Shown here: positions 15,610 through 24,632 of the stretch, one piece after another
Position numbering within the stretch: position 1 is the stretch's first letter
Layout: each line of letters opens with the position of its first letter
Origin: Tectiglobus sp965247245
GTDB lineage: Bacteria; Pseudomonadota; Alphaproteobacteria; Rhizobiales; Hyphomicrobiaceae
NCBI GenBank assembly: GCA_965247245.1
Contig: CBDFGV010000002.1
Span: 537,433-601,432, forward strand
Direction of reading: 5' to 3'
DNA length: 64,000 bases
Made by a program: the position numbers and the translations under genes
Notes under the pieces: generated by a model
The model's input: only the letters and a program-made list of their open reading frames with translations
Database searches by the model: none
Told to the model about the DNA's origin: nothing

Positions 15610-18006
15610 CTAACGTGCTTTTCGAGAGCCGGTGAGCGCGTCCAAAAACCGACGGGATGACTTCTCACTGGAGCGCGGAATTCGATCAGGAACGGCAGTC
15701 GGAGCCGGCTGGGCGCGATGCACCGGCGGGCGGTCTTTGGGCCGTTCAGCTACCTTCTCCGGATATATGTCCTCTTCCGGTTCGGCTCGAATGATTTGCA
15801 CGCTGGCCTCTTCGACCTCACCGTTGAAGCGAACGAACCGTTCATCCTCTTCGGACTTGTAGTGTGCCAACCGGTCCATACGGCGCGCCAGATCATAGGG
15901 GGAAGGTTCTACCTGGCTCTCCTCCTCAACTGGCTCTTCGGCAGCTGCCTCGCCGTTGAGATGAGCAACTTCCGTCGCTTCCTGCTGCTCGACCTCGTCG
16001 TCAGTTGACGGCTCACGGGCAACAATGACGATCTCGACGTCAGCCTCGCTCCAGTCCGCTTCGACCCGTTCGCTGGACCAATCAAAGTCGGTTTCGAGTG
16101 GTTCGCCCTCGATATCGACCAACTTTGCTTCCGTGCCCACAACGTCAGGCAAAGGTGGTGGTGTTAATTCGGGCTCATCGACCGGCATGTCAGCAGGAGG
16201 AACAACCGGAGCGACTGCAGAAGCTGCTGTGGCATGTCCGTTTCTTGGCGCCCGGTCTTCGGCTTCAAATGGTTGAGGCCGTCGCAAGTCGGGCAGCGAG
16301 ACTTCAGCCATTGTGCGTTCGAAACGCTCCATCCGTGCGCTCAAAGGCATGGACTCATCAATTAGGCCGGCCCGATCGTCATCGTCCGAATGCTCATCGT
16401 CCTTCGACGCGACTTCTTCTTCCGACGCATCTTCGTGTTCAGATTGGGAAGCATGAGCCGCAGCGTCAGCGACGTCTGACGTCGGCGCCGGAGCCGGCGG
16501 CTCGTCCTGCGCGTCCGGCGATGCTACTTCCGCGCTAGCAGCGCGTTTGGCCAATGCAGGGGGAGCAAAGTTCACCAAGAGCTCATCAAGCGCCGGTAGG
16601 GCAGCTTCCGTAGAGACGAGAGTGTCCTCAAGCGCCTCAGGCTCGGGTCCGGGAGCAGAAGAGGCAGGTTCTGGTGCGACCGTTGCGGGCGGTTCGACTG
16701 GTATGGGCTCGACCGGTGCAACCTCGTCCGGTGCTGGTTCTTCAGCAACCGACTGTTCGGTTACCGGCTCATCCTGCACCTGGAACTCGGGTGCCTGGAT
16801 ATCGGGCTTTGGGGCTTCGAGCAACTGCGGTTGTGGGGCGGGCAGGGCCACAGGTAGAGGCGCGGCGTCCCAGGCTTCAAATGGTGGTGGCCTGACGAGG
16901 CTGTCACCGAGAAGATTGCGCTTGTAGCGGGCGTGGTCCGTCTGACGACCCTCGGCCAAAACTGCCGCCTGCTCAATCCATTGCTGCCTGGATATCCGTG
17001 CTGGTTCCGGCAACTCCTTTTTGAGGTCTTTGACCTGCGCAGCCGTCAGACTCGCTATCTCGGAAAAGCTGTTCAGGCCGGCGCCGTTTAAAACGGCAAC
17101 ATCATCGGAACCAACCTGACGGATCAGACTCAAGTCATCAGGTTCAACATTGTGCGCCGTCTCTGCAGTGGGCTCAGGCTCGCCCTCGGCTTCGATTGCT
17201 GTTTCATCAATCTGGGCCTGCGGCGCGACCGCCACTGGCTGTACTGCTTTTGCGGCGTGCTGTTTCGAGGCTGTGTCGGACTCGACCTCGGCCGCTGCCA
17301 ACTGCCCTGTCAGTTGGCTTGTCGCGCAGGCCCGGTTTGAGAGCAGCGCAGACAGAGCCTGCATCACCGGGGCATCGTTCGGTATCGCCTGAGCAATTGC
17401 AGGCTCAGCCACATTCGACTTGGTGTCATACTTGTTGTCAGGCTTGGACTCAGGCGCGGACTTAGGCTCGGGGGCGCTAGGCGCCTGCGGTAACGGAGAT
17501 GCCCCCGGGGCCGCGGCATCGTCTTGCGCCGGCCGGGTCTGGGACGGGACGTCGGATTTAACGACCAGTTTCGTGCGGAAAGCTTCCTGCGCGGATGGCT
17601 GCGGCTCTTGAGGAAGTGGTGGGGGACCAGACTTTGCAGGTTCCGTCTCGGTCTTTGCTTGATCCTGTTGCTCTGGCTTAGCGGCCACAGGCTCTTCAGG
17701 GTCTAACAGTTCACGCAATGAATCCGATGCTGCAAGCAAGTTTCTCCAGGCCCGAAACAAACGGTTCTCTCGCAGCTTGCCGGCCATATCCGGGGCTAGG
17801 TTTTGCTCCACGGCCTGGGCTTCGGCGATGGATGCCGGAGGCACTTCATTGGCAAGCTGACAATAGGCAAGCCAAGCCGGGTCGGACGACATAAACGTCT
17901 CCAACCTCTTGCGCTCGACGTCCAGCCCTTCGAGCTGGTTGCGAATCCCGTCCTGCATCTTCCAACCGTTAGCGAGCCGGCTCTGTGCAACACCCATGTG
18001 TGACAC
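15610..18006 (-). CDS. Large acidic, proline-rich protein with a helix-hairpin-helix segment
   Basis: This is a protein of about 798 residues with no recognised full-length family. Residues ~1-100 look helical and ordered. Residues ~105-285 and ~385-780 are low-complexity, rich in Pro, Ala and Glu, and probably disordered. Between them, about residues 292-350, DLSLIRQVGSDDVAVLNGAGLNSF (read as LIRQVGSDDVAVLNGAGL) followed by SEIASLTAAQVKDLKKEL resembles the helix-hairpin-helix domain found fused to L21 and other alphaproteobacterial proteins. The basic C-terminal tail contrasts with the acidic body. The first ATG downstream of the GTG start is at codon 4. Possible roles include nucleic-acid binding or scaffolding, which I cannot decide. 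Confidence 0.75.
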   Translation of the reverse strand: MSHMGVAQSRLANGWKMQDGIRNQLEGLDVERKRLETFMSSDPAWLAYCQLANEVPPASIAEAQAVEQNLAPDMAGKLRENRLFRAWRNLLAASDSLRELLDPEEPVAAKPEQQDQAKTETEPAKSGPPPLPQEPQPSAQEAFRTKLVVKSDVPSQTRPAQDDAAAPGASPLPQAPSAPEPKSAPESKPDNKYDTKSNVAEPAIAQAIPNDAPVMQALSALLSNRACATSQLTGQLAAAEVESDTASKQHAAKAVQPVAVAPQAQIDETAIEAEGEPEPTAETAHNVEPDDLSLIRQVGSDDVAVLNGAGLNSFSEIASLTAAQVKDLKKELPEPARISRQQWIEQAAVLAEGRQTDHARYKRNLLGDSLVRPPPFEAWDAAPLPVALPAPQPQLLEAPKPDIQAPEFQVQDEPVTEQSVAEEPAPDEVAPVEPIPVEPPATVAPEPASSAPGPEPEALEDTLVSTEAALPALDELLVNFAPPALAKRAASAEVASPDAQDEPPAPAPTSDVADAAAHASQSEHEDASEEEVASKDDEHSDDDDRAGLIDESMPLSARMERFERTMAEVSLPDLRRPQPFEAEDRAPRNGHATAASAVAPVVPPADMPVDEPELTPPPLPDVVGTEAKLVDIEGEPLETDFDWSSERVEADWSEADVEIVIVAREPSTDDEVEQQEATEVAHLNGEAAAEEPVEEESQVEPSPYDLARRMDRLAHYKSEEDERFVRFNGEVEEASVQIIRAEPEEDIYPEKVAERPKDRPPVHRAQPAPTAVPDRIPRSSEKSSRRFLDALTGSRKAR

Positions 18007-18311
18007 CGGCCGGAACCGTCAGATTAGTGCCGTTGTATGGCCAATTATCGGCACGCCGTCCCTCAAAATACTATAGGCAGGTTCAAAGTCTTTGATTCCG
18101 GTTAACAATATGCTTGCGTCAGCAGACTTACATCAAACCATCATCCACGCTCTGCAGAGCAGGCATGCGCGCCTTAGCTGTTCAAATGCCCCCGTTAAAA
18201 TTGCCATTCGCGGCAAGGCTTGTCATTGTAGCAGGGACCTCAGGTTCTTTTCCCTTGCTGCAAAAGGCGCTCAGCCCAAGGCGCACATATTCCAGACCAG
18301 CCCGTTGAACG
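18007..18311. other. Non-coding gap between divergent genes
   Basis: About 305 bases separate the divergent acidic-protein and ClC genes and should hold both promoters. I see no clear gene, repeat or terminator. Short frames across it lack ribosome sites. Confidence 0.5.
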
Positions 18312-20057
18312 ATGGATCAATCCGACGACAGTTTCGATCGAACTGGCAATGGTGACAACGCATTGGTCCCAGCCACCGTCCGCCCTGCGCGACGGCGCCA
18401 CTGGCTCCTGAGGTATGTCGACGATGTCGTCAGGCCGGTTTTCGACCTGCTAAACGCGCAGATCGGCCACAACGTCAACTCCTTCCTCAGAGACCGCCAA
18501 CCGCTTGTGTGGCTGCTGGCGCTGCTGATTGGAGTTGCAGTGGCCTATGTTGCCGTTGCATTTCGCTGGTCGATCGGCATGTTCCAACTGCTTTGGCTCG
18601 GCACGCAGTCTGAAAAGGTGGCGAGTGCAGCCGTCGAGGCGGGCTGGCTGGCTGTTCTGCTCGCGCCGGCCTTTGGTGGCGCGATTGTGGGCTTCATCCT
18701 GCACAAGCATATGCCTGGTCGACGGGCCCAAGGCGTCGCCGATGTCATCGAGGCGCGCGCGGTTCATGACAGCAATATTTCGGTTAAGGCCGGCGTCTGG
18801 AGCGCAATCGCTGCCTCCGTCTCCCTGGGCTTTGGGGCCAGTGCCGGGCGGGAAGGACCAGTGGTCCATATCGGGGCGACCATTGCGTCGTTTGTCGAAA
18901 ACTTCTTTCGGCTTACGCATGGGACGCGTCGGACACTGCTTGCCTGCGGTGTGGCTGCCGCCGTCGCTGCATCATTCAACGCGCCGATGGCGGGCGTGAT
19001 CTTTGCGCATGAGATCATCCTGGCCCACTTTGCCTTGAGCGCCTTCGTCCCGATTGTGATCGCCTCGGTGGCCGCCACGGTTGTCGCGCGTGTCCATCTT
19101 GGGAACTTTCCAGCCTTCGTCGTGCCAGAATACCAAATCACGACATACTGGGAGTTTCCTGCTTTTGCTCTGCTTGGCGTCACGTGTGCTGCCGTGGCCA
19201 TCGCGTTTGAAACAGCCCTCATGGTGACGGAGAAGGTGTCCTGGAAATTCCAGGTGCCACTGTGGGTCAGGCCGATCGTGGGTGGCCTGATGATCGGCTC
19301 CATCGCTCTCGTTTTCCCGCAGGTTCTTGGCGTCGGCTATGAAGCGACCGACGCGGCACTGACCTTACAGTATCCGCTATGGATGATGCTGGCGCTGCTT
19401 GTGGCCAAGACGGCGGCGACGGCGATCACTCTCGCGACGCGATTCGCGGGTGGCATTTTTTCTCCTGCGATCTATCTCGGTGCCATGGCCGGCGGGTCCT
19501 ATGGACTGATCGCCAGTTCAATGTTTCCGGACATGTCCTCAAGTCACGGGCTCTATGCCATTCTCGGTATGGGTGCGGTGGCCGGTGCCGTCCTGGGGGC
19601 GCCGATATCGAGTACGCTCATCATCCTTGAGGTGACAAAGGGATACGACATCTCACTGGCGCTGATGCTGACGGTGTCAATCGCACATGGCCTAACCCGG
19701 GCGGCCCTTGGTCTCAGCTTCTTTCATTGGCAGTTGTCGAAACGCGGCCTTTCGGTGCAGGAGGGGCCGCACCAGGAAATCATGCGATCGCTGTTGGTGC
19801 GCGATTTCATTACCGTACTCAAGACAGATGCGCCGCCTGACGAGCGTCAGAGGGACCCGCATTCTCAGCCGGATTGGCTAACGGCGAACGACACGGTGGA
19901 GACCGCGCTGAGACTGTTTGACCGAACCGGCCGGCACCGGATTCCCGTTGTTGCCATGGGCGACGAGATGCAGATTGTCGGGTGGGCCGAGCGCATGTCG
20001 GCGATGGACGCGTTCAATAAGGCCCTTATTGAGCGGCACGTGGAAGAGCACAGATAG
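18312..20057 (+). CDS. ClC-family chloride channel/transporter with a C-terminal CBS region
   Basis: This 581-residue membrane protein has about ten hydrophobic segments. The ClC signature GREGPVVHIGA (gating Glu at about residue 181) and the GGIFSPAIYLGAM filter segment (about residue 380) are present, and a weak GxGxP equivalent lies in the first third. After the membrane domain, about 85 residues (from RSLLVRDFITVL) resemble a CBS-type regulatory domain with TGRHRIPVV. It would conduct or exchange chloride across the inner membrane. The start is ATG with no strong ribosome site. Confidence 0.92.
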   Translation: MDQSDDSFDRTGNGDNALVPATVRPARRRHWLLRYVDDVVRPVFDLLNAQIGHNVNSFLRDRQPLVWLLALLIGVAVAYVAVAFRWSIGMFQLLWLGTQSEKVASAAVEAGWLAVLLAPAFGGAIVGFILHKHMPGRRAQGVADVIEARAVHDSNISVKAGVWSAIAASVSLGFGASAGREGPVVHIGATIASFVENFFRLTHGTRRTLLACGVAAAVAASFNAPMAGVIFAHEIILAHFALSAFVPIVIASVAATVVARVHLGNFPAFVVPEYQITTYWEFPAFALLGVTCAAVAIAFETALMVTEKVSWKFQVPLWVRPIVGGLMIGSIALVFPQVLGVGYEATDAALTLQYPLWMMLALLVAKTAATAITLATRFAGGIFSPAIYLGAMAGGSYGLIASSMFPDMSSSHGLYAILGMGAVAGAVLGAPISSTLIILEVTKGYDISLALMLTVSIAHGLTRAALGLSFFHWQLSKRGLSVQEGPHQEIMRSLLVRDFITVLKTDAPPDERQRDPHSQPDWLTANDTVETALRLFDRTGRHRIPVVAMGDEMQIVGWAERMSAMDAFNKALIERHVEEHR

Positions 20058-20243
20058 TTTCAGGCGACGTCACTTTTTCGCATGCCAGAATGCGTTTGCA
20101 GCGCGATTCTAAGGGGCTGTTTGCAGTGAGTGTGTCCGAACTGCCGCATTTTATCACAACAGCTTTGCTAAGCTAGACGATCTTGTTTCTCAGCATTAGG
20201 TTTCGCCGCCATCCATTGTCGAATTTTGGTGCACAGTGCCTGA

Positions 20244-21128
20244 ATGAACAGCAGACTAACCATCCTCGGGGCAATCTATCGGCTTTACGAGCACAGCCAG
20301 TTCTCTATGGCCGGCGCTGTCGCGTTCTCGTTTCTGGTTTCGATCTTCCCGTTCTGCATTCTGCTCGGTGCCCTGGCCGGTATCCTGGGTGGTCCATCGC
20401 TTGCCGAGACGGCCATTGAGCATCTGTTCAAAGCGCTGCCGGCGGACGTGGCCAAAGGGCTCGTCCCGCAGGTCGAGTCGATCATGAACAGCAGTCGCAT
20501 CGACCTGCTGACGATTGGTGGCGCGATTACGCTGTTCTTTGCGACCAGCGCGATCGAGACGTTGAGAACGGCGCTCAACTTTGCTTACCGCGTGCAGGAG
20601 AAAAGGCCTTACATCGTATGTCTCGGCCTCAGCATGCTCAACGTATTTGTGGCGGCCATCGTACTGCTGATCCTGGCCTGGACGGCGCTGGTTGCACCTA
20701 GCCTCGCCACCTTCCTCAAGTCGCAACGGATCATCGACTTTCTGAACTCCAGCTGGGTGAGTTCAGGTGCGGTCTATGCCATCACGGCCACGGTGATCGC
20801 GATGCAGTTGTTCGCGGTTCACTTGTGGCTGGCTGCCGGTCGGCGTCGCCTGGCAGATGTCTGGCCGGGTATTGTTCTGACAGTCTTGCTCTGGATGCTG
20901 CTGGGTACGGCCTACTCGTACTACCTGGGTTTCAGCAACTATTCGCGCTTCTATGCCGGCCTGTCGCAGATCATGATTGCATTGATCTTTTTTCAGGTGA
21001 CCGCCGTTGCCATCATTCTCGGAGCGGAGCTGAACCGCGGACTGATCGAGCTCAAGAAGCTGCGCAATGGTGACGGCTCCCTTCTCAAGAAGGACGGTGA
21101 CCAGGACGGTGGCGCGGTTGCGACCTAG
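20244..21128 (+). CDS. YihY/UPF0761-family inner-membrane protein
   Basis: This 294-residue protein has six predicted membrane helices. Family features are the N-terminal HSQFSMAGAVAFSFLVSIFPF region (read as AGAVAFSFLVSIFPF), SAIETLRTALNFAYRVQEKRP, and GTAYSYYLGFSNYSRFYAGLSQIMIALIFFQ near the C-terminus (core YYLGFSNYSRFYAGLSQIM). Once annotated as ribonuclease BN or BrkB, the family's real function is unknown. It follows the ClC gene by 186 bases and may be separately transcribed. Confidence 0.9.
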   Translation: MNSRLTILGAIYRLYEHSQFSMAGAVAFSFLVSIFPFCILLGALAGILGGPSLAETAIEHLFKALPADVAKGLVPQVESIMNSSRIDLLTIGGAITLFFATSAIETLRTALNFAYRVQEKRPYIVCLGLSMLNVFVAAIVLLILAWTALVAPSLATFLKSQRIIDFLNSSWVSSGAVYAITATVIAMQLFAVHLWLAAGRRRLADVWPGIVLTVLLWMLLGTAYSYYLGFSNYSRFYAGLSQIMIALIFFQVTAVAIILGAELNRGLIELKKLRNGDGSLLKKDGDQDGGAVAT

Positions 21129-21195
21129 ATAGGTCCGACAGACCACCACTCATCGCAAGCTCAGATTGCTTTGCTCGGGTGACGGCGCCGACAAT

Positions 21196-21223
21196 GGATG
21201 GCCGAACGCTTACTCGGCCATCC
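21196..21223. terminator. Hairpin between convergent genes
   Basis: A perfect 10-bp stem GGATGGCCGA/TCGGCCATCC with an 8-base loop sits between the YihY gene and the convergent flavoprotein gene. No T-run follows on either side, so termination efficiency is uncertain. Confidence 0.5.
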
Positions 21224-21258
21224 GGCGCATCCAAACCTCCAGCCGAACACCTGCCCTG

Positions 21259-23694
21259 CTAAGCGCGCAGGCGTTCGTTCTCGGGATCGAACGGGCTCTC
21301 GTCGATGATCGTGGCGGGATGGATCTTGCCGAGAATATCGATTTCCAAGGCCGTCCCGCTGACGGCCAACTCCGGCTCGACCATGGCAATGGCCAGGCTC
21401 TTCTCGACGCGGAAGCCGTAATTACCGCTGGTCACGCGGCCGATGACCTTGCCATCCTTATAGAGCGGGTTGTTGCCAACCGGATCGGCGTCCGTCGTGT
21501 CGTGAACCTCAACGGCCACCAAGGAGTTCGCGAAGCCCTTCTCCTGCCACTTGGTCAACCCAGCACGACCGTTGAAGTCGCTCTTGTTCAAGTTCACAAA
21601 ACGATTGAGACCGGATTCGAGCGCGGCATACTCAATCGACAGTTCGGCGCCAGGCATGCGGTAGGTCTTTTCGATGCGCATTGAATCCATGGCGCGAATG
21701 CCAAACGGCTTCAACCCGAGATCCTGACCGGCATCCCATAGGGCATCAAAGATGTGGTTCTGGTACTCGATCGGGTGATGCAGTTCCCAACCCAGTTCAC
21801 CGACGAAGTTCACCCGCATCGCGTTGCATGGCGCCATGTTGATGACGACGTCCTGGCCGGTCAGCCAACGGAATGCCGCGTTGCTATAGTCATTGCGTGA
21901 AACGCGCTGCATTAATTCGCGCGACTTCGGTCCGGCGATAACAAGCACACCCATTGAGTTTGTCAGGTTCTCGAACTGCACGGTGCCGTCGGTTGGCATA
22001 TGCTTCTTGAGCCAGTCGTGGTCGAGGCGCTGATAGACACCGGCCGAGACCAGGTAGAAGCTCTGGGGTCCCTCACGCATGATCGAGAATTCCGAGTGCA
22101 CACCGCCGGCCGGCGCCAGCGCATGGGCAAGCGCAATGCTGCCGGTCTTCTTGGGAATGCGATTGGCGACGAGCTGGTCCAGGAAGGCCTCCGCGCCAGG
22201 CCCAGAGACGCGACACTTCGCAAACGCCGACATGTCGAGGATACCGACATTCTCAGAGACATTGCGGCACTCGTTGCCGACATGCTCGAACCACTTCGAG
22301 CGACGGAAAGACCAGTCATCTTCTTGTGGTGTTCCTGGGGGTGCGAACCAGTTCGGTCGTTCCCAACCGAACTTCTGGCCGAACACCGCACCGAGGTTTT
22401 TCATGCGGTCGTAGCACGGCGCCGTGCGCAACGGTCTTGCGGCCTCACGCTCTTCATCGGGGTAATGCACTGTGAAGACGTTGGCGTAGGCTTCCTCGTT
22501 CTTGGTGACCAGATAGCCCTTGGTGGCGTAGTCACCGTAGCGACGCGGATCCACACCGAGCATGTCGATGGTGGGTTCACCTTCGACGATCCACTCGGCC
22601 AATTGCCAGCCGGCACCGCCTGCTGCTGTCACACCAAAGCTGTGACCTTCATTGAGCCAGAAGTTCTTACGGTCCCAGGCCGGGCCGACAATCGGGTTGC
22701 CGTCGGGCGTGTAGGCGATGGCGCCGTTGTAGACTCGCTTGATACCGGCTTCGCCGAAGATTGGCACACGCCGGATCGCCGACTCGATGTGCGGCATCAG
22801 GCGTTCGATGTCTTCCTGGAACAGTTCGTACTGACTGTCACTGGCAGGGCCATCAACGTAGCAGGCCGGGGCTCCAACTTCGTAAGGCCCGAGGATCAAA
22901 CCGCCGGCCTCTTCGCGCATGTACCAGGCCCCATCGGACTCGCGCAGAACACCCATTTCGGGCAGCCCTTGCTCGTGACGCTTCTGGATCTCAGGATGCG
23001 CCTCCGTGACGATGTACTGGTGCTCGACCGGAATGACGGGAATGTCGAGGCCAACCATGGCGCCTGTCTGGCGGGCAAAGTTGCCGGTCGCACTAATCAC
23101 GTGCTCACACTGGATATCGCCCTTGTCGGTCTTAACCAGCCACTCTCCGCTGGCTAGCTGCTCAATACCCGTCGCCACCGTTTCACGGTAGATCTCGGCT
23201 CCACCTTCACGGGCTTTGCGCGCCATGGCCTGCGTGAGGTCCGCCGGTTGAATATAGCCGTCTTCCGGATGGCGGATGGCGCCGATCAATCCATCTGTCG
23301 TGCACAGCGGCCAGAGTTCCTGAACCTGCTCAGGTGTCAGAAACTCAACATTCACACCAATCGTCTGCGCGACACCGGCATACTGATGATACTCGTCCAT
23401 CCGGTCCTGGGTCATGGCGAGACGAATGTTGCTGACTTGGCGCAGCCCGATGTCTTCGCCGAGTTCTTCGCCCAGACGCTGGTAGAGCGCAACCGAGTAC
23501 TTGTGGATCTGGCCGACCGAGTAGCTCATATTGAACAACGGCAGGAGACCTGCAGCGTGCCAGGTCGAGCCCGACGTCAGTTCCTTGCGTTCAAGCAGAA
23601 CAACATCAGACCAACCCTTCTGGGTGAGATGGTAAAGCGTCGATACGCCGACGACACCTCCGCCAATCACGACGGCACGGGCGTGGGTCTTCAT
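21259..23694 (-). CDS. Dimethylglycine/sarcosine-dehydrogenase-like flavoprotein with GcvT domain
   Basis: The 811-residue protein has an N-terminal DAO-type FAD domain (GGGVVG at residues 11-16 and GSTWHAAG with His 46, the position of the covalent FAD histidine in this family). A folate-binding GcvT-like module covers about residues 430-800 (SKWFEHVGNE, LDMSAFAKCRVSGPGAEAFLDQL, VNFVGELGWELHHP). Such enzymes oxidatively demethylate N-methylated glycines and pass formaldehyde to tetrahydrofolate. GGGAGC lies eight bases before the ATG. It overlaps the dioxygenase gene by four bases, and a MetF-like gene is further upstream on the same strand, which fits a one-carbon role. Dimethylglycine versus sarcosine or another N-methyl amine cannot be settled. 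Confidence 0.85.
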   Translation of the reverse strand: MKTHARAVVIGGGVVGVSTLYHLTQKGWSDVVLLERKELTSGSTWHAAGLLPLFNMSYSVGQIHKYSVALYQRLGEELGEDIGLRQVSNIRLAMTQDRMDEYHQYAGVAQTIGVNVEFLTPEQVQELWPLCTTDGLIGAIRHPEDGYIQPADLTQAMARKAREGGAEIYRETVATGIEQLASGEWLVKTDKGDIQCEHVISATGNFARQTGAMVGLDIPVIPVEHQYIVTEAHPEIQKRHEQGLPEMGVLRESDGAWYMREEAGGLILGPYEVGAPACYVDGPASDSQYELFQEDIERLMPHIESAIRRVPIFGEAGIKRVYNGAIAYTPDGNPIVGPAWDRKNFWLNEGHSFGVTAAGGAGWQLAEWIVEGEPTIDMLGVDPRRYGDYATKGYLVTKNEEAYANVFTVHYPDEEREAARPLRTAPCYDRMKNLGAVFGQKFGWERPNWFAPPGTPQEDDWSFRRSKWFEHVGNECRNVSENVGILDMSAFAKCRVSGPGAEAFLDQLVANRIPKKTGSIALAHALAPAGGVHSEFSIMREGPQSFYLVSAGVYQRLDHDWLKKHMPTDGTVQFENLTNSMGVLVIAGPKSRELMQRVSRNDYSNAAFRWLTGQDVVINMAPCNAMRVNFVGELGWELHHPIEYQNHIFDALWDAGQDLGLKPFGIRAMDSMRIEKTYRMPGAELSIEYAALESGLNRFVNLNKSDFNGRAGLTKWQEKGFANSLVAVEVHDTTDADPVGNNPLYKDGKVIGRVTSGNYGFRVEKSLAIAMVEPELAVSGTALEIDILGKIHPATIIDESPFDPENERLRA

Positions 23695-24548
23695 GATGGT
23701 GCTCCCGTTTGCTGCTCTTGTTTTGTTGTCTCACGACGATCCTGGTTGCGCGGTGGCGTGAACCAAGACCAATGTTGGTCTTTACCTTGGCCGTCGACAT
23801 TGGGCGCTGCGCGACCAGCAATCAAGTCTTCCTGCCAGACTGTGCGCGTATCAAAGCTGATCCGGCTCAGCCCCGAAGCATCGTTGATACCGGCGTGGAG
23901 ATGCGCGGCCGCAAACGCCAGGACCTCGCCAGGTTCGATTGTAACTGAGATCGGCGCACCGATCGTTTCGCTTGTCGACGGCAACATCGGATAATCGCGC
24001 TGAGCACCACTCATCAACTGCTCGAAGTCCCAGGTCCGGCTTGAGTTCACCACCGGCTTGTCAAAAGCTTCCGGCCAAACCTTCATGGTCCGGGTCTCAG
24101 CCAGCGGATAGAGCGGCAGCCACCAGTTCACCTGCGCCATGATGCCGGACCCCCAGGTGTCGCGATGGACCGGCAGTGGACGGACCACGCGCCCTTCCGG
24201 CACGGCCTTGGACGGCACAATGCGCAGCCGCAGACGATCGTGGAAGCAGTCATCGGCGTCAAAGCCAATCTCGCTGAGCACCGCCTGCCATAGCGCCTGG
24301 GTTGATGCGTCCTGTTCGAGCGACTTTCGCAGTGCAAAGCATCGCCGGCGAAACTCGGCTGGCTCGAAATGCTGCTCAGCGCGCAAGGGATCGGTAGTCT
24401 CCAGCGCGGCCTCGACTGCCGCCCGCGTATGTTCGAGAAGCGCTGCAATGCTCATCAGCTGTTGAAAGACGAGCAGCTCGCCCTGGAAGAGCGCGGTTGT
24501 CATCTTCTTGGGCTCGTTGCCCGGCTTAACAATGCGCAAGTTCGTCAT
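23691..24548 (-). CDS. Putative non-haem iron / 2-oxoglutarate dioxygenase
   Basis: This 285-residue protein shows the facial triad of the Fe(II)/2-oxoglutarate cupin fold: PVHRDTWGSG (HxD), a distal His in FAAAHLHAG and an Arg in SRISFDTRTV about 15 residues on, the usual 2-oxoglutarate-binding position. The pattern resembles phytanoyl-CoA-dioxygenase-like proteins. The gene ends four bases inside the flavoprotein start, so translation is coupled. Together they may demethylate or hydroxylate an N-methylated compound in successive steps. Substrate and order of steps are inference. Confidence 0.7.
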   Translation of the reverse strand: MTNLRIVKPGNEPKKMTTALFQGELLVFQQLMSIAALLEHTRAAVEAALETTDPLRAEQHFEPAEFRRRCFALRKSLEQDASTQALWQAVLSEIGFDADDCFHDRLRLRIVPSKAVPEGRVVRPLPVHRDTWGSGIMAQVNWWLPLYPLAETRTMKVWPEAFDKPVVNSSRTWDFEQLMSGAQRDYPMLPSTSETIGAPISVTIEPGEVLAFAAAHLHAGINDASGLSRISFDTRTVWQEDLIAGRAAPNVDGQGKDQHWSWFTPPRNQDRRETTKQEQQTGAPS

Positions 24549-24632
24549 TGTCAGCGCGCCTTTCTCACGCGTCAGTCAGCGCCAATGTCGAGCAAGAATT
24601 CTCAATCGGCGGACTGCTTGCCGGGCGAGCCA

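Noticed and set aside
22000..23157. A 385-codon plus-strand frame antisense to the flavoprotein
   Set aside because: Shadow frame within a well-supported gene with no ribosome site or family pattern.
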